A stretch of 37,039 bases of DNA from Methanolinea sp. (GCA_025453675.1 JALOPW010000018.1:1-37039); one strand, 5' to 3'; shown: positions 8,915 to 17,438, counted from the first letter of the stretch. Notes: generated from the letters alone by a model not told the origin. A program made the numbers and translations.

Positions 8915-10089
8915 AGTGCGCAGGTCCTATCGAGGTGCGGGACCTTGACGAGTCCTGCATCAATATCGACCCTATTCAGGTGGGTGGGCGGCTGACGCCT
9001 GAGGCCATGAAGGCTGTCATCGCCTATGGCGACGGGTACTCGATCTGCGACCACTGCCGGAAGCCCTTCCGCCTGGATTTCATCAAGACCCCACCGGTGG
9101 ACGTCTTCTTCCGTGATCTCGCAGACTTCCTGCATATGGATGTCGCACGGGTGGTCCCCGGCGCCCGGCGTGGGTTCCAGGCAGTGGCTGATACCTACGT
9201 GCAGAAGGGGGACCCGGTGCTGATCACCGCCCTCTCCCATTATACGGAGGTCCTGGCGGTCGAGGGACGAGGAGGGATCCTCCGGGAGATCCCAAAGACC
9301 CCGGAGAATACCCTCACCGCTGATGCCGCGTCAGAGAAGATCGAGGCGGTGATCCGGGAGACGGGAAAGGCCCCCTCCCTCCTCTTCCTCGACCACGTTG
9401 ACTACCAGTACGGGAACCTCCACCCGGTGAAGGAGATCACAAAGGTCGCCCACCAGTATGACATCCCGGTCCTCGTCAACGGGGCTTACACCGTGGGCAT
9501 CATGGAGGTGGACGGCAGAGACATCGGGGCTGATTTCGTGGTGGGGTCAGGGCACAAGAGCATGGCCGCCCCGGCCCCGTCGGGGGTGCTTGCAGCCACC
9601 AGTGAGCGGGCAGCCGAAGTCTTTCGCACCACCTCGGTAAAGACGGACGTGACCTCCCGGACCTTCGGGATCAAGGAGGTGGAGATGATGGGCTGCACCC
9701 TGATGGGTGTCACGCTCGTCGGGATGATGGCATCGTTTCCCCGGGTGCGGGAGCGGGTGAAGCGCTGGGACCAGGAGCTCGCACACAGCAGCCTGGTGGT
9801 GGACGCATTAAAAAGCATCGAGGGCACCAGGATACGGAGCGAATACCCCAGGAAACACACGCTTACCAGGGTTGACACCACCGGGTCCTTTGACGAGGTG
9901 GCAAAGACTCACAAGAAGCGGGGATACTTCCTGTCGAGTGCCCTGAAAGCCAGGGGCATTGCAGGTACGATCCCCGGGGCGACAAAAGTCTGGAAGTTCA
10001 ACACCTACGGGATGACCCGGGCGCAAGCCGGGTACGTGGCAGACTCCCTGGCAGAGATTGCCGTGGAGAACGGGCTCCGGGTTGGGTAA
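8911..10089 (+). CDS. pscS: O-phosphoseryl-tRNA(Cys):Cys-tRNA(Cys) synthase
   Basis: PLP enzyme of 392 residues that converts Sep-tRNA(Cys), made by SepRS, into Cys-tRNA(Cys), the tRNA-dependent cysteine route of methanogens. The PLP lysine is K216 in GSGHKSM. Three cysteines known to be essential in the family are present: C46 and C49 in SICDHC near the N-terminus and C262 in MMGCTLMG, which hold the Fe-S/persulfide sulfur donor. The N-terminal DESCINIDPIQVGGRLTPEA and C-terminal WKFNTYGMT are also typical. The ATG start follows GGGAG by 7-8 bases and overlaps the upstream small gene. A T7 tract shortly after the stop suggests termination. SepRS is not in the window. Confidence 0.95.
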   Translation: MKCAGPIEVRDLDESCINIDPIQVGGRLTPEAMKAVIAYGDGYSICDHCRKPFRLDFIKTPPVDVFFRDLADFLHMDVARVVPGARRGFQAVADTYVQKGDPVLITALSHYTEVLAVEGRGGILREIPKTPENTLTADAASEKIEAVIRETGKAPSLLFLDHVDYQYGNLHPVKEITKVAHQYDIPVLVNGAYTVGIMEVDGRDIGADFVVGSGHKSMAAPAPSGVLAATSERAAEVFRTTSVKTDVTSRTFGIKEVEMMGCTLMGVTLVGMMASFPRVRERVKRWDQELAHSSLVVDALKSIEGTRIRSEYPRKHTLTRVDTTGSFDEVAKTHKKRGYFLSSALKARGIAGTIPGATKVWKFNTYGMTRAQAGYVADSLAEIAVENGLRVG

Positions 10090-10097
10090 AGCCCCTC

Positions 10098-10104
10098 TTT
10101 TTTT
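10098..10104 (+). terminator. T-tract terminator after SepCysS
   Basis: Seven consecutive T residues begin 9 bases after the SepCysS stop codon, in the form expected of archaeal U-tract termination. The convergent amidotransferase gene ends 60 bases further on. Confidence 0.5.
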
Positions 10105-10164
10105 CCGCTGAAAATTTCTTCTGCCAGGTAAGAGATTGCCAGGCTTCTCCCCGATGGCCCTCCT

Positions 10165-10725
10165 TTAGTCCCCGCACATCTCCAGGAAGACCTCCACCAC
10201 CCGGTCGTTCCGCACCTCGGGGTGAAACATCACCCCGAAACGAGGGCGGTTCGGGTCGTGTATTGCCTGGACGCAGCCGCATGAGACCGCGAGTGTCTCC
10301 CATCCCGGGGGAGGGTCGCAGGAGAAGGAATGGAGTTCATATGCCTGGAACGAGGGTGGCGGGGGGAGAAGAGGATGCGGGACGGTGACATTGACCTCTG
10401 TCATCCCTATCTCGCATCCCTCCTTCACCGATCCGCCGAAGGTGAGGCAGAGGATTTGCATCCCTGCGCAGATGCCGAGCACAGGGACCATTGCTCCGTT
10501 GAGCCAGGCAAAACGGTCCACGTGCGCAATGAAGTGATTGTCCTTCAGGGCAGTCCCGCAGATGATGATGCCCTGGATATCCAATACCTCCTCATCGTCC
10601 ATATCGTCATAGTGACGGTATATCCAGGACATCCCGCTCCTTTCGACGATGCGGACCACGGGAAGCACGAATTCATCCCGTGGGAGGGATCCAGACCTGT
10701 AGCCAGGGTCTACGAGGAGGATCAT
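10165..10725 (-). CDS. Class I glutamine amidotransferase coupled to Dph6
   Basis: Glutamine amidotransferase domain of 186 residues that should hydrolyse glutamine to deliver ammonia. The triad is visible: nucleophile C86 in GICAGMQ, and H168 and E170 in FHPE. It resembles the GuaA amidotransferase subunit (GMP synthase subunit A) in length and motifs. However, it is translationally coupled (ATGA overlap, 10722-10725) to a Dph6 ATP pyrophosphatase and not to a GMP synthetase subunit. Family knowledge: Dph6 amidates diphthine using ATP and ammonia. The inference is that this enzyme supplies the ammonia. An independent GuaA-like role is the main alternative. Confidence 0.85.
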   Translation of the reverse strand: MILLVDPGYRSGSLPRDEFVLPVVRIVERSGMSWIYRHYDDMDDEEVLDIQGIIICGTALKDNHFIAHVDRFAWLNGAMVPVLGICAGMQILCLTFGGSVKEGCEIGMTEVNVTVPHPLLPPPPSFQAYELHSFSCDPPPGWETLAVSCGCVQAIHDPNRPRFGVMFHPEVRNDRVVEVFLEMCGD

Positions 10726-11402
10726 CGCTCCTCCAGGTGTGCCTGCTTCACGTCCAGCACCCCCCGGTAGTTCCGGTAATGTATCTCTGACTTCTCTATT
10801 ACTATCCTCTTCTGGAAGAACGGGGCATCCAGCACCAGGGTCTCGTATTCTCCCCCTTCCCCGGTGAGGGTGATACGGTACTCCCGGACATATGCGTTGA
10901 GGTCTTTGACCGCCCTATGGTCCAGCTCCCTCCCCAGCCATGAGGCATCGAATGGGGCAGAGAAGACCCCGGATACGATCACCCGGAAGCCCGAGGTGAG
11001 CAGCCGTTCCATGTATGCATCGGGATCGGTATACCACAGGGGATTGAAGCACCAGAGATCCAGGTCCCGGCAGATGCGCTGGATACGTGAGGACTGGTAG
11101 ACTGACATGAGGGCCCCGGTCACAACCCCCTCGATGCCATGGCGTTCAGCCGCAATCGAGATTGCCCCGGCCAGATCCACCAGCTCCTCCTCCTCTTTCC
11201 CTTCGGTGTGCACCGAGACGAGTGGCAGCCTGGCGGCCTCAGCCTGCAGGGGGACCAGGTGCAGGTTCGGGGTGTGGAACATGTAGCTCTCGGGATTTTT
11301 AGGCTTCATGGTGATGAGGCAGGCGACCTCTTCCTCCTGCATGGCACGATAACAGGCGTAGAGCGAGTCTTTCCCCCCGGAACAGAGTACCCCGAGTCTC
11401 AA
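10722..11402 (-). CDS. dph6: Diphthine-ammonia ligase family protein (Dph6-like)
   Basis: Adenine nucleotide alpha-hydrolase (PP-loop) protein of 226 residues, matching archaeal Dph6/MJ0570-type enzymes that catalyse the last amidation of diphthamide on elongation factor 2. The PP-loop is SGGKDS at residues 8-13. The family-specific segments are GVVTGALMSVYQSSRI mid-protein (about 96-111) and EGGEYETLVLDAPFF near 181-195. The ATG start is directly followed by MRLGVLCSGGKD, leaving no room for another start. It is the first gene of a two-gene minus-strand operon with a glutamine amidotransferase. It lacks the RidA-like domains fused to eukaryotic Dph6. Confidence 0.88.
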   Translation of the reverse strand: MRLGVLCSGGKDSLYACYRAMQEEEVACLITMKPKNPESYMFHTPNLHLVPLQAEAARLPLVSVHTEGKEEEELVDLAGAISIAAERHGIEGVVTGALMSVYQSSRIQRICRDLDLWCFNPLWYTDPDAYMERLLTSGFRVIVSGVFSAPFDASWLGRELDHRAVKDLNAYVREYRITLTGEGGEYETLVLDAPFFQKRIVIEKSEIHYRNYRGVLDVKQAHLEER

Positions 11403-11595
11403 GTGTCCCTCTCCTGTTCATAGTTCTTGCGGGAGAGCAGAAGAAGGTCACGGCATCAAGACCGCGATGCCTGGATGATTCGAAGAAGATGCATGCTCCT
11501 CCGGGTTCACGAGACGCATCAAACTCCAAATCCTCTTCATCTTCATGAACAAATAACTCCCCTGCCAGTCCTGCCAGGGAGAATGCCATACGGGA

Positions 11596-12990
11596 ATGCC
11601 AGCCGATTCGGGGAATGTCACCCCCACCATGAGAAAGGTCATCCTTTTCATCGCGGTGATCAGCAGTTTCATCACCCCTTTCGACGGTTCTGCCGTCAAT
11701 ATCGCCCTTCCCACCATCGGTGAAGAGTTCTCTCTTGATGCCGTGACCCTCTCCTGGATCACCACCGCATACCTTCTCTCCATCGCCATCCTGCTGGTGC
11801 CGTTCGGGAAACTGGCCGACATGAAGGGGAGAAAACGGGTATTTCTTCTGGGCATCTCCCTCTTCACCCTGGCATCCTTCCTGGTGGCATTCTCTGCAAA
11901 TGCGGGGATGCTGATCGGCCTTCGCCTCCTCCAGGGCGCAGGCTGCGCAATGATCTTCGGGACAAGCCTTGCCATCCTCTCCTCAGCCTATCCTCCGGGG
12001 GAACGAGGGAAGGCGCTGGGGATAACCATCGCTGCGGTCTACCTGGGCCTCTCGTTCGGCCCCTTCCTCGGGGGGTTCATGACCGAAATCATGGGCTGGC
12101 GGAGCATCTTCCTGGTCAATGTCCCCCTCGGCATCCTGTGCGTCCTCTTCTCGATCTGGAAAATCCCCATGGAATGGAGGGAGGCGGCCGGAGAGCGGTT
12201 CGACTTCACAGGGGCGGTCTTGTGGGCCGTCTCCCTCGTCGCCCTCATCTACGGCTTATCAATCCTTCCCGCCATGACGGGACTGGCCCTGATGGGTGGG
12301 GGGCTTGCAGCCATGGTTGCCTTTGTGCTCCTTGAACTGCGGGTCCCCTTCCCCGTGCTGAACATGCAGCTCTTCCTTGGGAACCGTGTCTTTGCCTTCT
12401 CGAACTTCGCCGCCCTGATCAACTACAGCGCCACGTATGCAGTGACCTTCCTCCTCTCGCTCTATCTCCAGATCGCAAAAGGCTTCTCTGCCGAGTATGC
12501 CGGGTTGATCCTGGTGGCCCAGCCCGCCATGCAGGCGCTCTTCTCCCCGCTTGCCGGAAAGCTCTCTGACCGGCTTGACCCGGGGGTTGTAGCCTCGGCC
12601 GGGATGGCACTCACGGTCGCTGGCCTCTTTCTCCTCACCTTTCTCAATGCAGACTCCACCCTCCCCTTCATCCTGGGCTGCCTCCTCTTTATGGGGGTGG
12701 GTTTCGGGATCTTCTCCTCCCCGAACACCAACGCCATCCTCGGCTCGGTAGACCGGGGATCCTACGGGGTTGCGTCAGGGATGGTAGGGACAATGAGGAT
12801 CCTCGGGCAGATGCTCTCGATGGGTATTGCCATGACCATCTTTGCCATCATGATCGGAAAAGAGCACCTCGGGGATGGAAATATTCCGGCATTCATCCAG
12901 AGCGTTCATATTGCCTTCCTGCTCTTCTTCATCCTCTGCGTGATTGGAATGGTCTTTTCCATGATCAGGGGGAAGAACGAAGGCACCTGA
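11596..12990 (+). CDS. MFS drug/solute exporter, DHA2 (EmrB/QacA) family
   Basis: Protein of 464 residues with about 14 hydrophobic segments, the count expected for DHA2 proton-driven exporters in the cytoplasmic membrane. Diagnostic segments are PFDGSAVNIALPTIGEEF after TM1 (motif D1-like), GKLADMKGRKRVFLLG in the TM2-3 loop (motif A) and RLLQGAGCAMIFGTS (motif B, about residues 110-124), plus a motif-C-like glycine/proline stretch in TM5. The substrate is unknown. ATG at 11596 is used; ATG at 11629 (MRKVILF) is an equally reasonable start because TM1 follows directly. It is divergent from the Dph6 operon, across a 193-base gap in which I see no clear regulatory site. Confidence 0.88.
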   Translation: MPADSGNVTPTMRKVILFIAVISSFITPFDGSAVNIALPTIGEEFSLDAVTLSWITTAYLLSIAILLVPFGKLADMKGRKRVFLLGISLFTLASFLVAFSANAGMLIGLRLLQGAGCAMIFGTSLAILSSAYPPGERGKALGITIAAVYLGLSFGPFLGGFMTEIMGWRSIFLVNVPLGILCVLFSIWKIPMEWREAAGERFDFTGAVLWAVSLVALIYGLSILPAMTGLALMGGGLAAMVAFVLLELRVPFPVLNMQLFLGNRVFAFSNFAALINYSATYAVTFLLSLYLQIAKGFSAEYAGLILVAQPAMQALFSPLAGKLSDRLDPGVVASAGMALTVAGLFLLTFLNADSTLPFILGCLLFMGVGFGIFSSPNTNAILGSVDRGSYGVASGMVGTMRILGQMLSMGIAMTIFAIMIGKEHLGDGNIPAFIQSVHIAFLLFFILCVIGMVFSMIRGKNEGT

Positions 12991-13046
12991 TCATCGCAAT
13001 GGGAGCGTGTGTACCCCGTTCCCCTGCTTCAGCACCACCTCTTTTG

Positions 13047-13150
13047 AATGAAACACACATGTGACCCGACGGTATCATATGCGTTTCATAGGGAATTGCA
13101 TTCGTGCATTTCAGACATTTCACCCGGGTCACACGATTATCGTGTTCATT
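13047..13150. ncRNA. Extended inverted-repeat structure in a convergent intergenic gap
   Basis: Two nested stems occur between convergent genes. The outer arms are AATGAAACAC (13047-13056) and GTGTTCATT (13142-13150), pairing with one bulged A. The inner arms are TGTGACCCG (13060-13068) and CGGGTCACA (13125-13133), a perfect 9-bp match. The apical loop contains TGCA-TTCG-TGCA, a small stem capped by a UUCG-type tetraloop. It could be a structured RNA, a bidirectional termination or processing element, or a relic mobile repeat. No promoter or T-tract fixes the strand. Confidence 0.35.
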
Positions 13151-13213
13151 TGCGGTTCCAACCGGTGATACGACTGCCTGAATGGGGTGGGAATTGGGTG
13201 TAGTGACAACCAC

Positions 13214-13744
13214 TCACTTTGAAGTATTTTTTGCGTCTTCCTTCTCTGCTTCCTCACGTTTCATGACCTTGAGTTCGCAGGTGCGGTCTCCCGTGCACAT
13301 GCTGCGCACAAATCGCAGGGTGAATTCCGGGTTCAGTGCCTCAACAGTTGCGATGGAGAAGGCGAGGCAGCGACTGAGCAGGTGATCGTTGCCGGCACGC
13401 ATCTCCATCTCCCTTGCCATAAACGGGCAGCGCTTGACCATCAGGACCGCCCGGTTAGGATTGAGGGGGATTTCTTCAGTACGAAAGTCTGGTCCGAAGA
13501 AGACCTGGGAGATGATCCGCAGGGTGTTCATCAGGTCGCGGGCATCAGCGGTTGGCAGGTTGGCACTCCCTGCAAGGGCTTTCGCCTCCCTGGCCAGGTA
13601 CATCCATATCTGCTGCTCGAGGGAGTCGTAGTGCTTCCCCACTGCATCGCGGAAGGTGATATCATACATCACGGGCAGGCTCGCGACCAGGCGGGACGCG
13701 ACCTGCCACTTCAACTCGGGGGCGAGGGGATCCCGGACAGGCAT
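13214..13744 (-). CDS. Methanogen output domain (MetOD1-like) protein
   Basis: Protein of 176 residues starting at ATG 13744 (MPVRDPLAP). The frame is open further upstream, but that part overlaps the DUF1848 gene and has an arginine/histidine-rich, non-protein-like composition. The C-terminal pattern KRCPF (about 105-109), a central RCLAFSIATVEALNP and MCTGDRTCEL at 149-158 resembles the methanogen output domain found at the end of many Methanomicrobia sensor proteins. The cysteines may bind metal. Here the domain stands alone without a sensor. It follows the DUF1848 gene by 23 bases on the same strand, so co-transcription is likely. The biochemical role is unknown. Confidence 0.65.
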   Translation of the reverse strand: MPVRDPLAPELKWQVASRLVASLPVMYDITFRDAVGKHYDSLEQQIWMYLAREAKALAGSANLPTADARDLMNTLRIISQVFFGPDFRTEEIPLNPNRAVLMVKRCPFMAREMEMRAGNDHLLSRCLAFSIATVEALNPEFTLRFVRSMCTGDRTCELKVMKREEAEKEDAKNTSK

Positions 13745-13767
13745 ATGGAGGTGTTGCCGGGCGTGCC

Positions 13768-14817
13768 TTATATGCCTTCCCGGTCCCCGGTGATCGATTC
13801 CGGGAACACACCCCCTTCCACGCTGGCCAGGTAATTCCGATAATTCTGCTCTACGCGGCGAGTTGAGGCATTTGCATAGCAATAGCGGCAGAGGTGCATA
13901 CAGGTGGAATACTGGCCGATGTCCTTGCTGGCGATACACCCGCATGCTCCCCTCTGTCCGGGATCCTTGAGGTGCCGGAAGGGCATGTCGTTTTGACCAG
14001 CCTCCCGGGATCCACCTGCTGGGCCAAGGAAACGCATCAACTCCTGGTCAGCAGAAAATGCTTCCCTCATCAGGTCCCCATTGATGCACTGCCCTCTCCC
14101 GATACCATACTGCGAGAGATCACGCTCCTCCCCGCAGGCAGAGATCAAGAGCCCCCAGTCCGTGTTGATCTCCTGGAGGCCACCGCAGAACTGCGCCATC
14201 TCGTCTGTCGAGAATTCCCTCACTCCCGGGAAGCCTTCCCTGTCAAGGGTCTGACGGACCCTGGGGTACTTCGCGATATCCACGAAGCTGATCACCAGGC
14301 GCCGGGTAGAGCGGTGCAGGCGGGAGCCAATCCGCTCCACCCGTGAGAGGAGGTCGTCCACCCCCAGCGAATCAGAGAGGAGGAGCGGGTCGAAGCGCCA
14401 GACCACCCTCTCCTTCCCCACCTGGTCAGACAACTCAAGAAAGGTCCTCTCGCGTTCTCCCATGCCCGGGAGACGAGGTTCAAGGCCCTCCTCCTGGTAA
14501 TCGTTCAGGGTATAAAGGAAATAACAGGCGATTCCGCTCTCTTCAATACGGGGGAGGTATTCCAGGAACGGACGGGGATTCTTGGACCAGAAAGCGATCA
14601 CCCTTGTCCGGGCAAAAGATACGTATATTCGCTTTCCGTTCCATGGATTGACCCACACCGCGTATCCCCGGAAAAGTCGGTTCATGAACCATTCACCATA
14701 GAATGCCGGGATGTCCGTCGATCGGCTGGCTGAGATGATCACCGGAACAATAGCATCCCTGGTGACACCACTGTCATCAGCAATCTGTACCCTGTCCCAG
14801 CCCTTGAATCTCACCAC
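13768..14817 (-). CDS. DUF1848 family protein with C-terminal cysteine cluster
   Basis: Protein of 349 residues of the DUF1848 family, a radical-SAM-like TIM-barrel group of unknown function. The N-terminal IISASRSTDIPAFYGEWF (about 27-44) and WVNPWNGKRIYVSF are hallmark segments, followed by VIAFWSKNPRPFL, and VVWRFDPLLL near 139-148. Near the C-terminus a cluster CGCI...CMHLCRYCYAN supplies a CxxxCxxC-like Fe-S binding pattern, as in SAM enzymes but located at the end instead of the start. It is first in a two-gene unit with the output-domain protein. No substrate can be proposed. Confidence 0.82.
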   Translation of the reverse strand: MVRFKGWDRVQIADDSGVTRDAIVPVIISASRSTDIPAFYGEWFMNRLFRGYAVWVNPWNGKRIYVSFARTRVIAFWSKNPRPFLEYLPRIEESGIACYFLYTLNDYQEEGLEPRLPGMGERERTFLELSDQVGKERVVWRFDPLLLSDSLGVDDLLSRVERIGSRLHRSTRRLVISFVDIAKYPRVRQTLDREGFPGVREFSTDEMAQFCGGLQEINTDWGLLISACGEERDLSQYGIGRGQCINGDLMREAFSADQELMRFLGPAGGSREAGQNDMPFRHLKDPGQRGACGCIASKDIGQYSTCMHLCRYCYANASTRRVEQNYRNYLASVEGGVFPESITGDREGI

Positions 14818-14964
14818 GGAGTTTCCTCCCCCTGTGCATAGGCAGGAGAGGATAATGTAGTACCCTTACCCTGAAAACGGTGACTGTATCCCCCCTCTCG
14901 GGCAAGCTATATCAAAAATGAGGGTCAATCTCAATGACAGAATACAAAAATACCAGACGGGTGT

Positions 14965-16227
14965 ATGGGACGGGCAATGGGAATCCGGTTTTTTCAGGGA
15001 CAGAAGATCAAATACGAGCATGAGTTCCGGCAACTGCGGGAGATCGTAGAGATTCTCCGCAAGGAGTACCCAAAGGAGCCGGTCTACCTGCTCACCGGGG
15101 TTCTTGTTGCAAACGGACAGATTGACTGTGTCATCCTCACCAAGAACGGCCCTCTCATACTTGAGCTGAAGGCATTCCAGGGAGAGATCACCGGGATGGA
15201 GAACGGGAACTGGGTGGCAAAGACAAAAGACGGCGCAATCCCGCTCCCGAACCTCTTCCTCCAGGCCAAGATCCACCGCCAGGACTTCATTGACCGGCTG
15301 ATCCCTACTTGCAGGGAGCATTTTCCCCAGATCGGGGAGACGAACCTCCGAAAAACCGGATCATGGCTCTATTTCTGCAAGGGGAGCACCTATCCCGAGG
15401 GGCAGATCGATTTCCGGAAGGTGAAATGGTTCCGTATTGTCACCGGGGAAGATCTCATTCAGAAGATGAGGTTCATGGACACCGGGTACACGCTGCGCAT
15501 ACAGGACATGGATGCTATCGTGGAGGCTCTGCGCCTCGAGGAGTACTCGTTTGAGGATGGCGCTCCGCTGGTCCCCGCCGCCCGGTCGAGGAAGAGGCCT
15601 CTCATCTCCCGCACCACCCTCATCATCCTGGTACTCATATTCGGGCTTTTTATTGTCGGGATTTTCATCGTTTTCACAGTTCCCGGGGCAAGAGTGGCAG
15701 CACAGAACGGCCTGCAGGGTGTCACCACCCTGGTGGGTGGCTGGATGCACACGGTGATACAGGAGACCGTGAAGGCAAATTCTACCCCTGATGACAGCCA
15801 GCAGGCGATCATTTACTTAAACCGCCTCCGCATCGCGGAAGGAGCACTCCCTATCGCCTATGACAGCCGGGCATATTCGCTCGCGCTCGCACGGGCACAC
15901 GACATGGCCGATTTTCAATACCTCAACTACACCAATCCCGAAACCAGCTCTTCGGCACTGGCGCTGAAGCGGTGGCATGGATTCAGAGAGAACGAGACCG
16001 TACTGGAGACCCTCTACGGCCAGTGGACGGGATACACCCCTGGCATCGAGCGGCAGGCCATCGATTCCTGGATCTCGGATACCGGGAATCGCCAGCGTCT
16101 CTTCTTTGCCCAGAGTGCAGGCGGCATGGCCTGCGTTGGAGGCTACTGTTCCTACATCGGGGTGCGGCCAGCCCCGGTCGTGGTGAATGCGACCTCGAAT
16201 AGCACCGGGAACGTATCGGCAGCGTGA
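14965..16227 (+). CDS. NERD nuclease-like domain - TM - CAP domain protein
   Basis: Protein of 420 residues with an unusual architecture. Residues about 15-140 form a NERD (nuclease-related) domain with the endonuclease-fold motif GQID (D54) followed by LELKA (E67, K69), i.e. a PD-(D/E)XK-type core. A single strong membrane helix spans about 214-236. The C-terminal half (about 265-405) resembles a CAP/SCP domain: AIIYLNRLRIAEGALPIAYD, ALARAHDMADF, and an end with AIDSWISDTGNRQRLF and CVGGYC. The histidines of the canonical CAP site are not evident. With basic residues (RSRKR) before the helix, the NERD part should face the cytoplasm and the CAP part outside, with a possible disulfide at CVGGYC. 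It stands alone, converging on ThiI. ATG 14977 is an alternative start. Confidence 0.8.
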   Translation: MGRAMGIRFFQGQKIKYEHEFRQLREIVEILRKEYPKEPVYLLTGVLVANGQIDCVILTKNGPLILELKAFQGEITGMENGNWVAKTKDGAIPLPNLFLQAKIHRQDFIDRLIPTCREHFPQIGETNLRKTGSWLYFCKGSTYPEGQIDFRKVKWFRIVTGEDLIQKMRFMDTGYTLRIQDMDAIVEALRLEEYSFEDGAPLVPAARSRKRPLISRTTLIILVLIFGLFIVGIFIVFTVPGARVAAQNGLQGVTTLVGGWMHTVIQETVKANSTPDDSQQAIIYLNRLRIAEGALPIAYDSRAYSLALARAHDMADFQYLNYTNPETSSSALALKRWHGFRENETVLETLYGQWTGYTPGIERQAIDSWISDTGNRQRLFFAQSAGGMACVGGYCSYIGVRPAPVVVNATSNSTGNVSAA

Positions 16228-16234
16228 GCCCCGC

Positions 16235-16240
16235 TTTTTT
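16235..16240 (+). terminator. T-tract after the NERD-CAP gene
   Basis: Six T residues lie 8 bases after the stop at 16225-16227, overlapping the last codons of the convergent ThiI gene. This is consistent with archaeal U-tract termination but short. Confidence 0.35.
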
Positions 16241-17438
16241 ACCGGTCAACAATACGCCCGTTCAGGGCGGTATATACCTGCAGGCGATCGAGCACATCCC
16301 CGACATGGAAATCCATCTCTACCCTCTCCTCCGTGGCCCTGACATCCTCCAGTCGGGAGGCGGTGGCGGGCATCCTTGGTACCGCCGAGCATGAGAGGTC
16401 CCCGCAATCCCGGTTGAATGTCCCGATCTTCCTGGCCAGGTTCACCGCCTCCTGCTTGTCGAAGGCCAGCAGCGGCCGCAGCAGGGGGACAGTTGCCGCT
16501 TCCGAGACTACTGCCAGGTTTGCCATTGTCTGGGAGGCCACCTGCCCGAGGCTGTCACCGGTGCAGAGGGCCAGGTGCCCTTCACGCTTTGCAAGCCCGC
16601 TCCCGAGGCGCATCATGAACCGCTTGCACAGCACGCACCTGAGCCGGGGTTCTGCCTTCTCCACAAGGGTCCTGTAAAAATCCGCCGCATCTGCCAGAGA
16701 GAGGTTCATGGGGAACCCGGCAGACCAGGCAGAGAGGGTGCAGAGGTGCCGGAGTGTGGTGGAGAGGACGTCTTTTCCTGCATAGCTCCCAGAATGGACA
16801 TGCAACAGGTCAACCTCGCAACCCCTCCTCATCATCAGCCACACTGCAACGGGAGAGTCGATGCCCGACGAGAGCAGCGCCAGGATGCGGCCCTGGGTTC
16901 CCCAGGGGAGTCCCCCTGGTGCGGGGATGCGGGTGTCGTAGACCAGCCCGCCGAATTCCCGGAGTTCTGCGAAGACCTCGTACTCCGGGTTGCCCAGGTC
17001 GACCCTGGCAGTGGGGATGGCGTCGAGGATGTCTGAACCCACTGCTGCACCGAGTTCCTGGCTGGTGATCCCATCCACCCCCTGACGGCGGGCCCTGACC
17101 GCAAAACGCGCTCCCGGGTGGAGCCCGGAGGAGGCCAGTCTGACTGAGGCCTCTCTCACTGCCGAGGGATCCGCAGGAGTCAGGATGCAGACCGATACGT
17201 CCACCACACCGAAGATGCGGGATACAACCGCTGCGATCTCCGCAGGACTTTCGCCGTGCAGGATGATCCTCCCCCTGTGCACATCGGCCCGGCAGGGGAG
17301 GCCGGCAGCATCGAGTGCCTTTGCGCAATTGCGGAGAAGCGTCCCGACGAAGTGTCGCTTGACCGGCTCGCTCTTGAGGAAGAGCTCCCCGTAGCGGAGC
17401 ATGACCACCTTCTTGTCCTGGGGAGTCTCCGGAGGCAT
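16239..17438 (-). CDS. thiI: tRNA 4-thiouridine synthase ThiI (methanogen type)
   Basis: Protein of 399 residues with an N-terminal ferredoxin-like/THUMP region (to about 165) and a PP-loop ATP pyrophosphatase domain with SSGIDS at 190-195. It adenylates U8 of tRNA and inserts sulfur to give 4-thiouridine, and it may also serve thiamin thiazole synthesis. There is no rhodanese domain. Instead there are C268 and C271 (CVLC) and C345/C350, matching the methanogen enzymes in which three cysteines hold an Fe-S cluster needed for sulfur transfer. ATG 17438 is used; a second in-frame M follows at residue 13 (MLRYGELF), which is where many ThiI proteins effectively begin. It converges on the NERD-CAP gene with no gap. 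Confidence 0.92.
   Translation of the reverse strand: MPPETPQDKKVVMLRYGELFLKSEPVKRHFVGTLLRNCAKALDAAGLPCRADVHRGRIILHGESPAEIAAVVSRIFGVVDVSVCILTPADPSAVREASVRLASSGLHPGARFAVRARRQGVDGITSQELGAAVGSDILDAIPTARVDLGNPEYEVFAELREFGGLVYDTRIPAPGGLPWGTQGRILALLSSGIDSPVAVWLMMRRGCEVDLLHVHSGSYAGKDVLSTTLRHLCTLSAWSAGFPMNLSLADAADFYRTLVEKAEPRLRCVLCKRFMMRLGSGLAKREGHLALCTGDSLGQVASQTMANLAVVSEAATVPLLRPLLAFDKQEAVNLARKIGTFNRDCGDLSCSAVPRMPATASRLEDVRATEERVEMDFHVGDVLDRLQVYTALNGRIVDR

Noticed and set aside
11427-11723. Plus-strand 98-codon frame before the MFS gene
   Set aside because: It is His/Arg/Pro-rich and overlaps the MFS start in another frame.
12965-13213. Minus-strand 82-codon frame directly after the output-domain gene, with a CLKC motif
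   Set aside because: It begins immediately after a stop with a GTG lacking a ribosome site, overlaps the structured repeat and the MFS gene end, and has no family pattern.
13745-13945. N-terminal extension of the output-domain protein
   Set aside because: It overlaps the DUF1848 coding region in another frame and is His/Arg/Pro-rich; ATG 13744 gives the family-like length.
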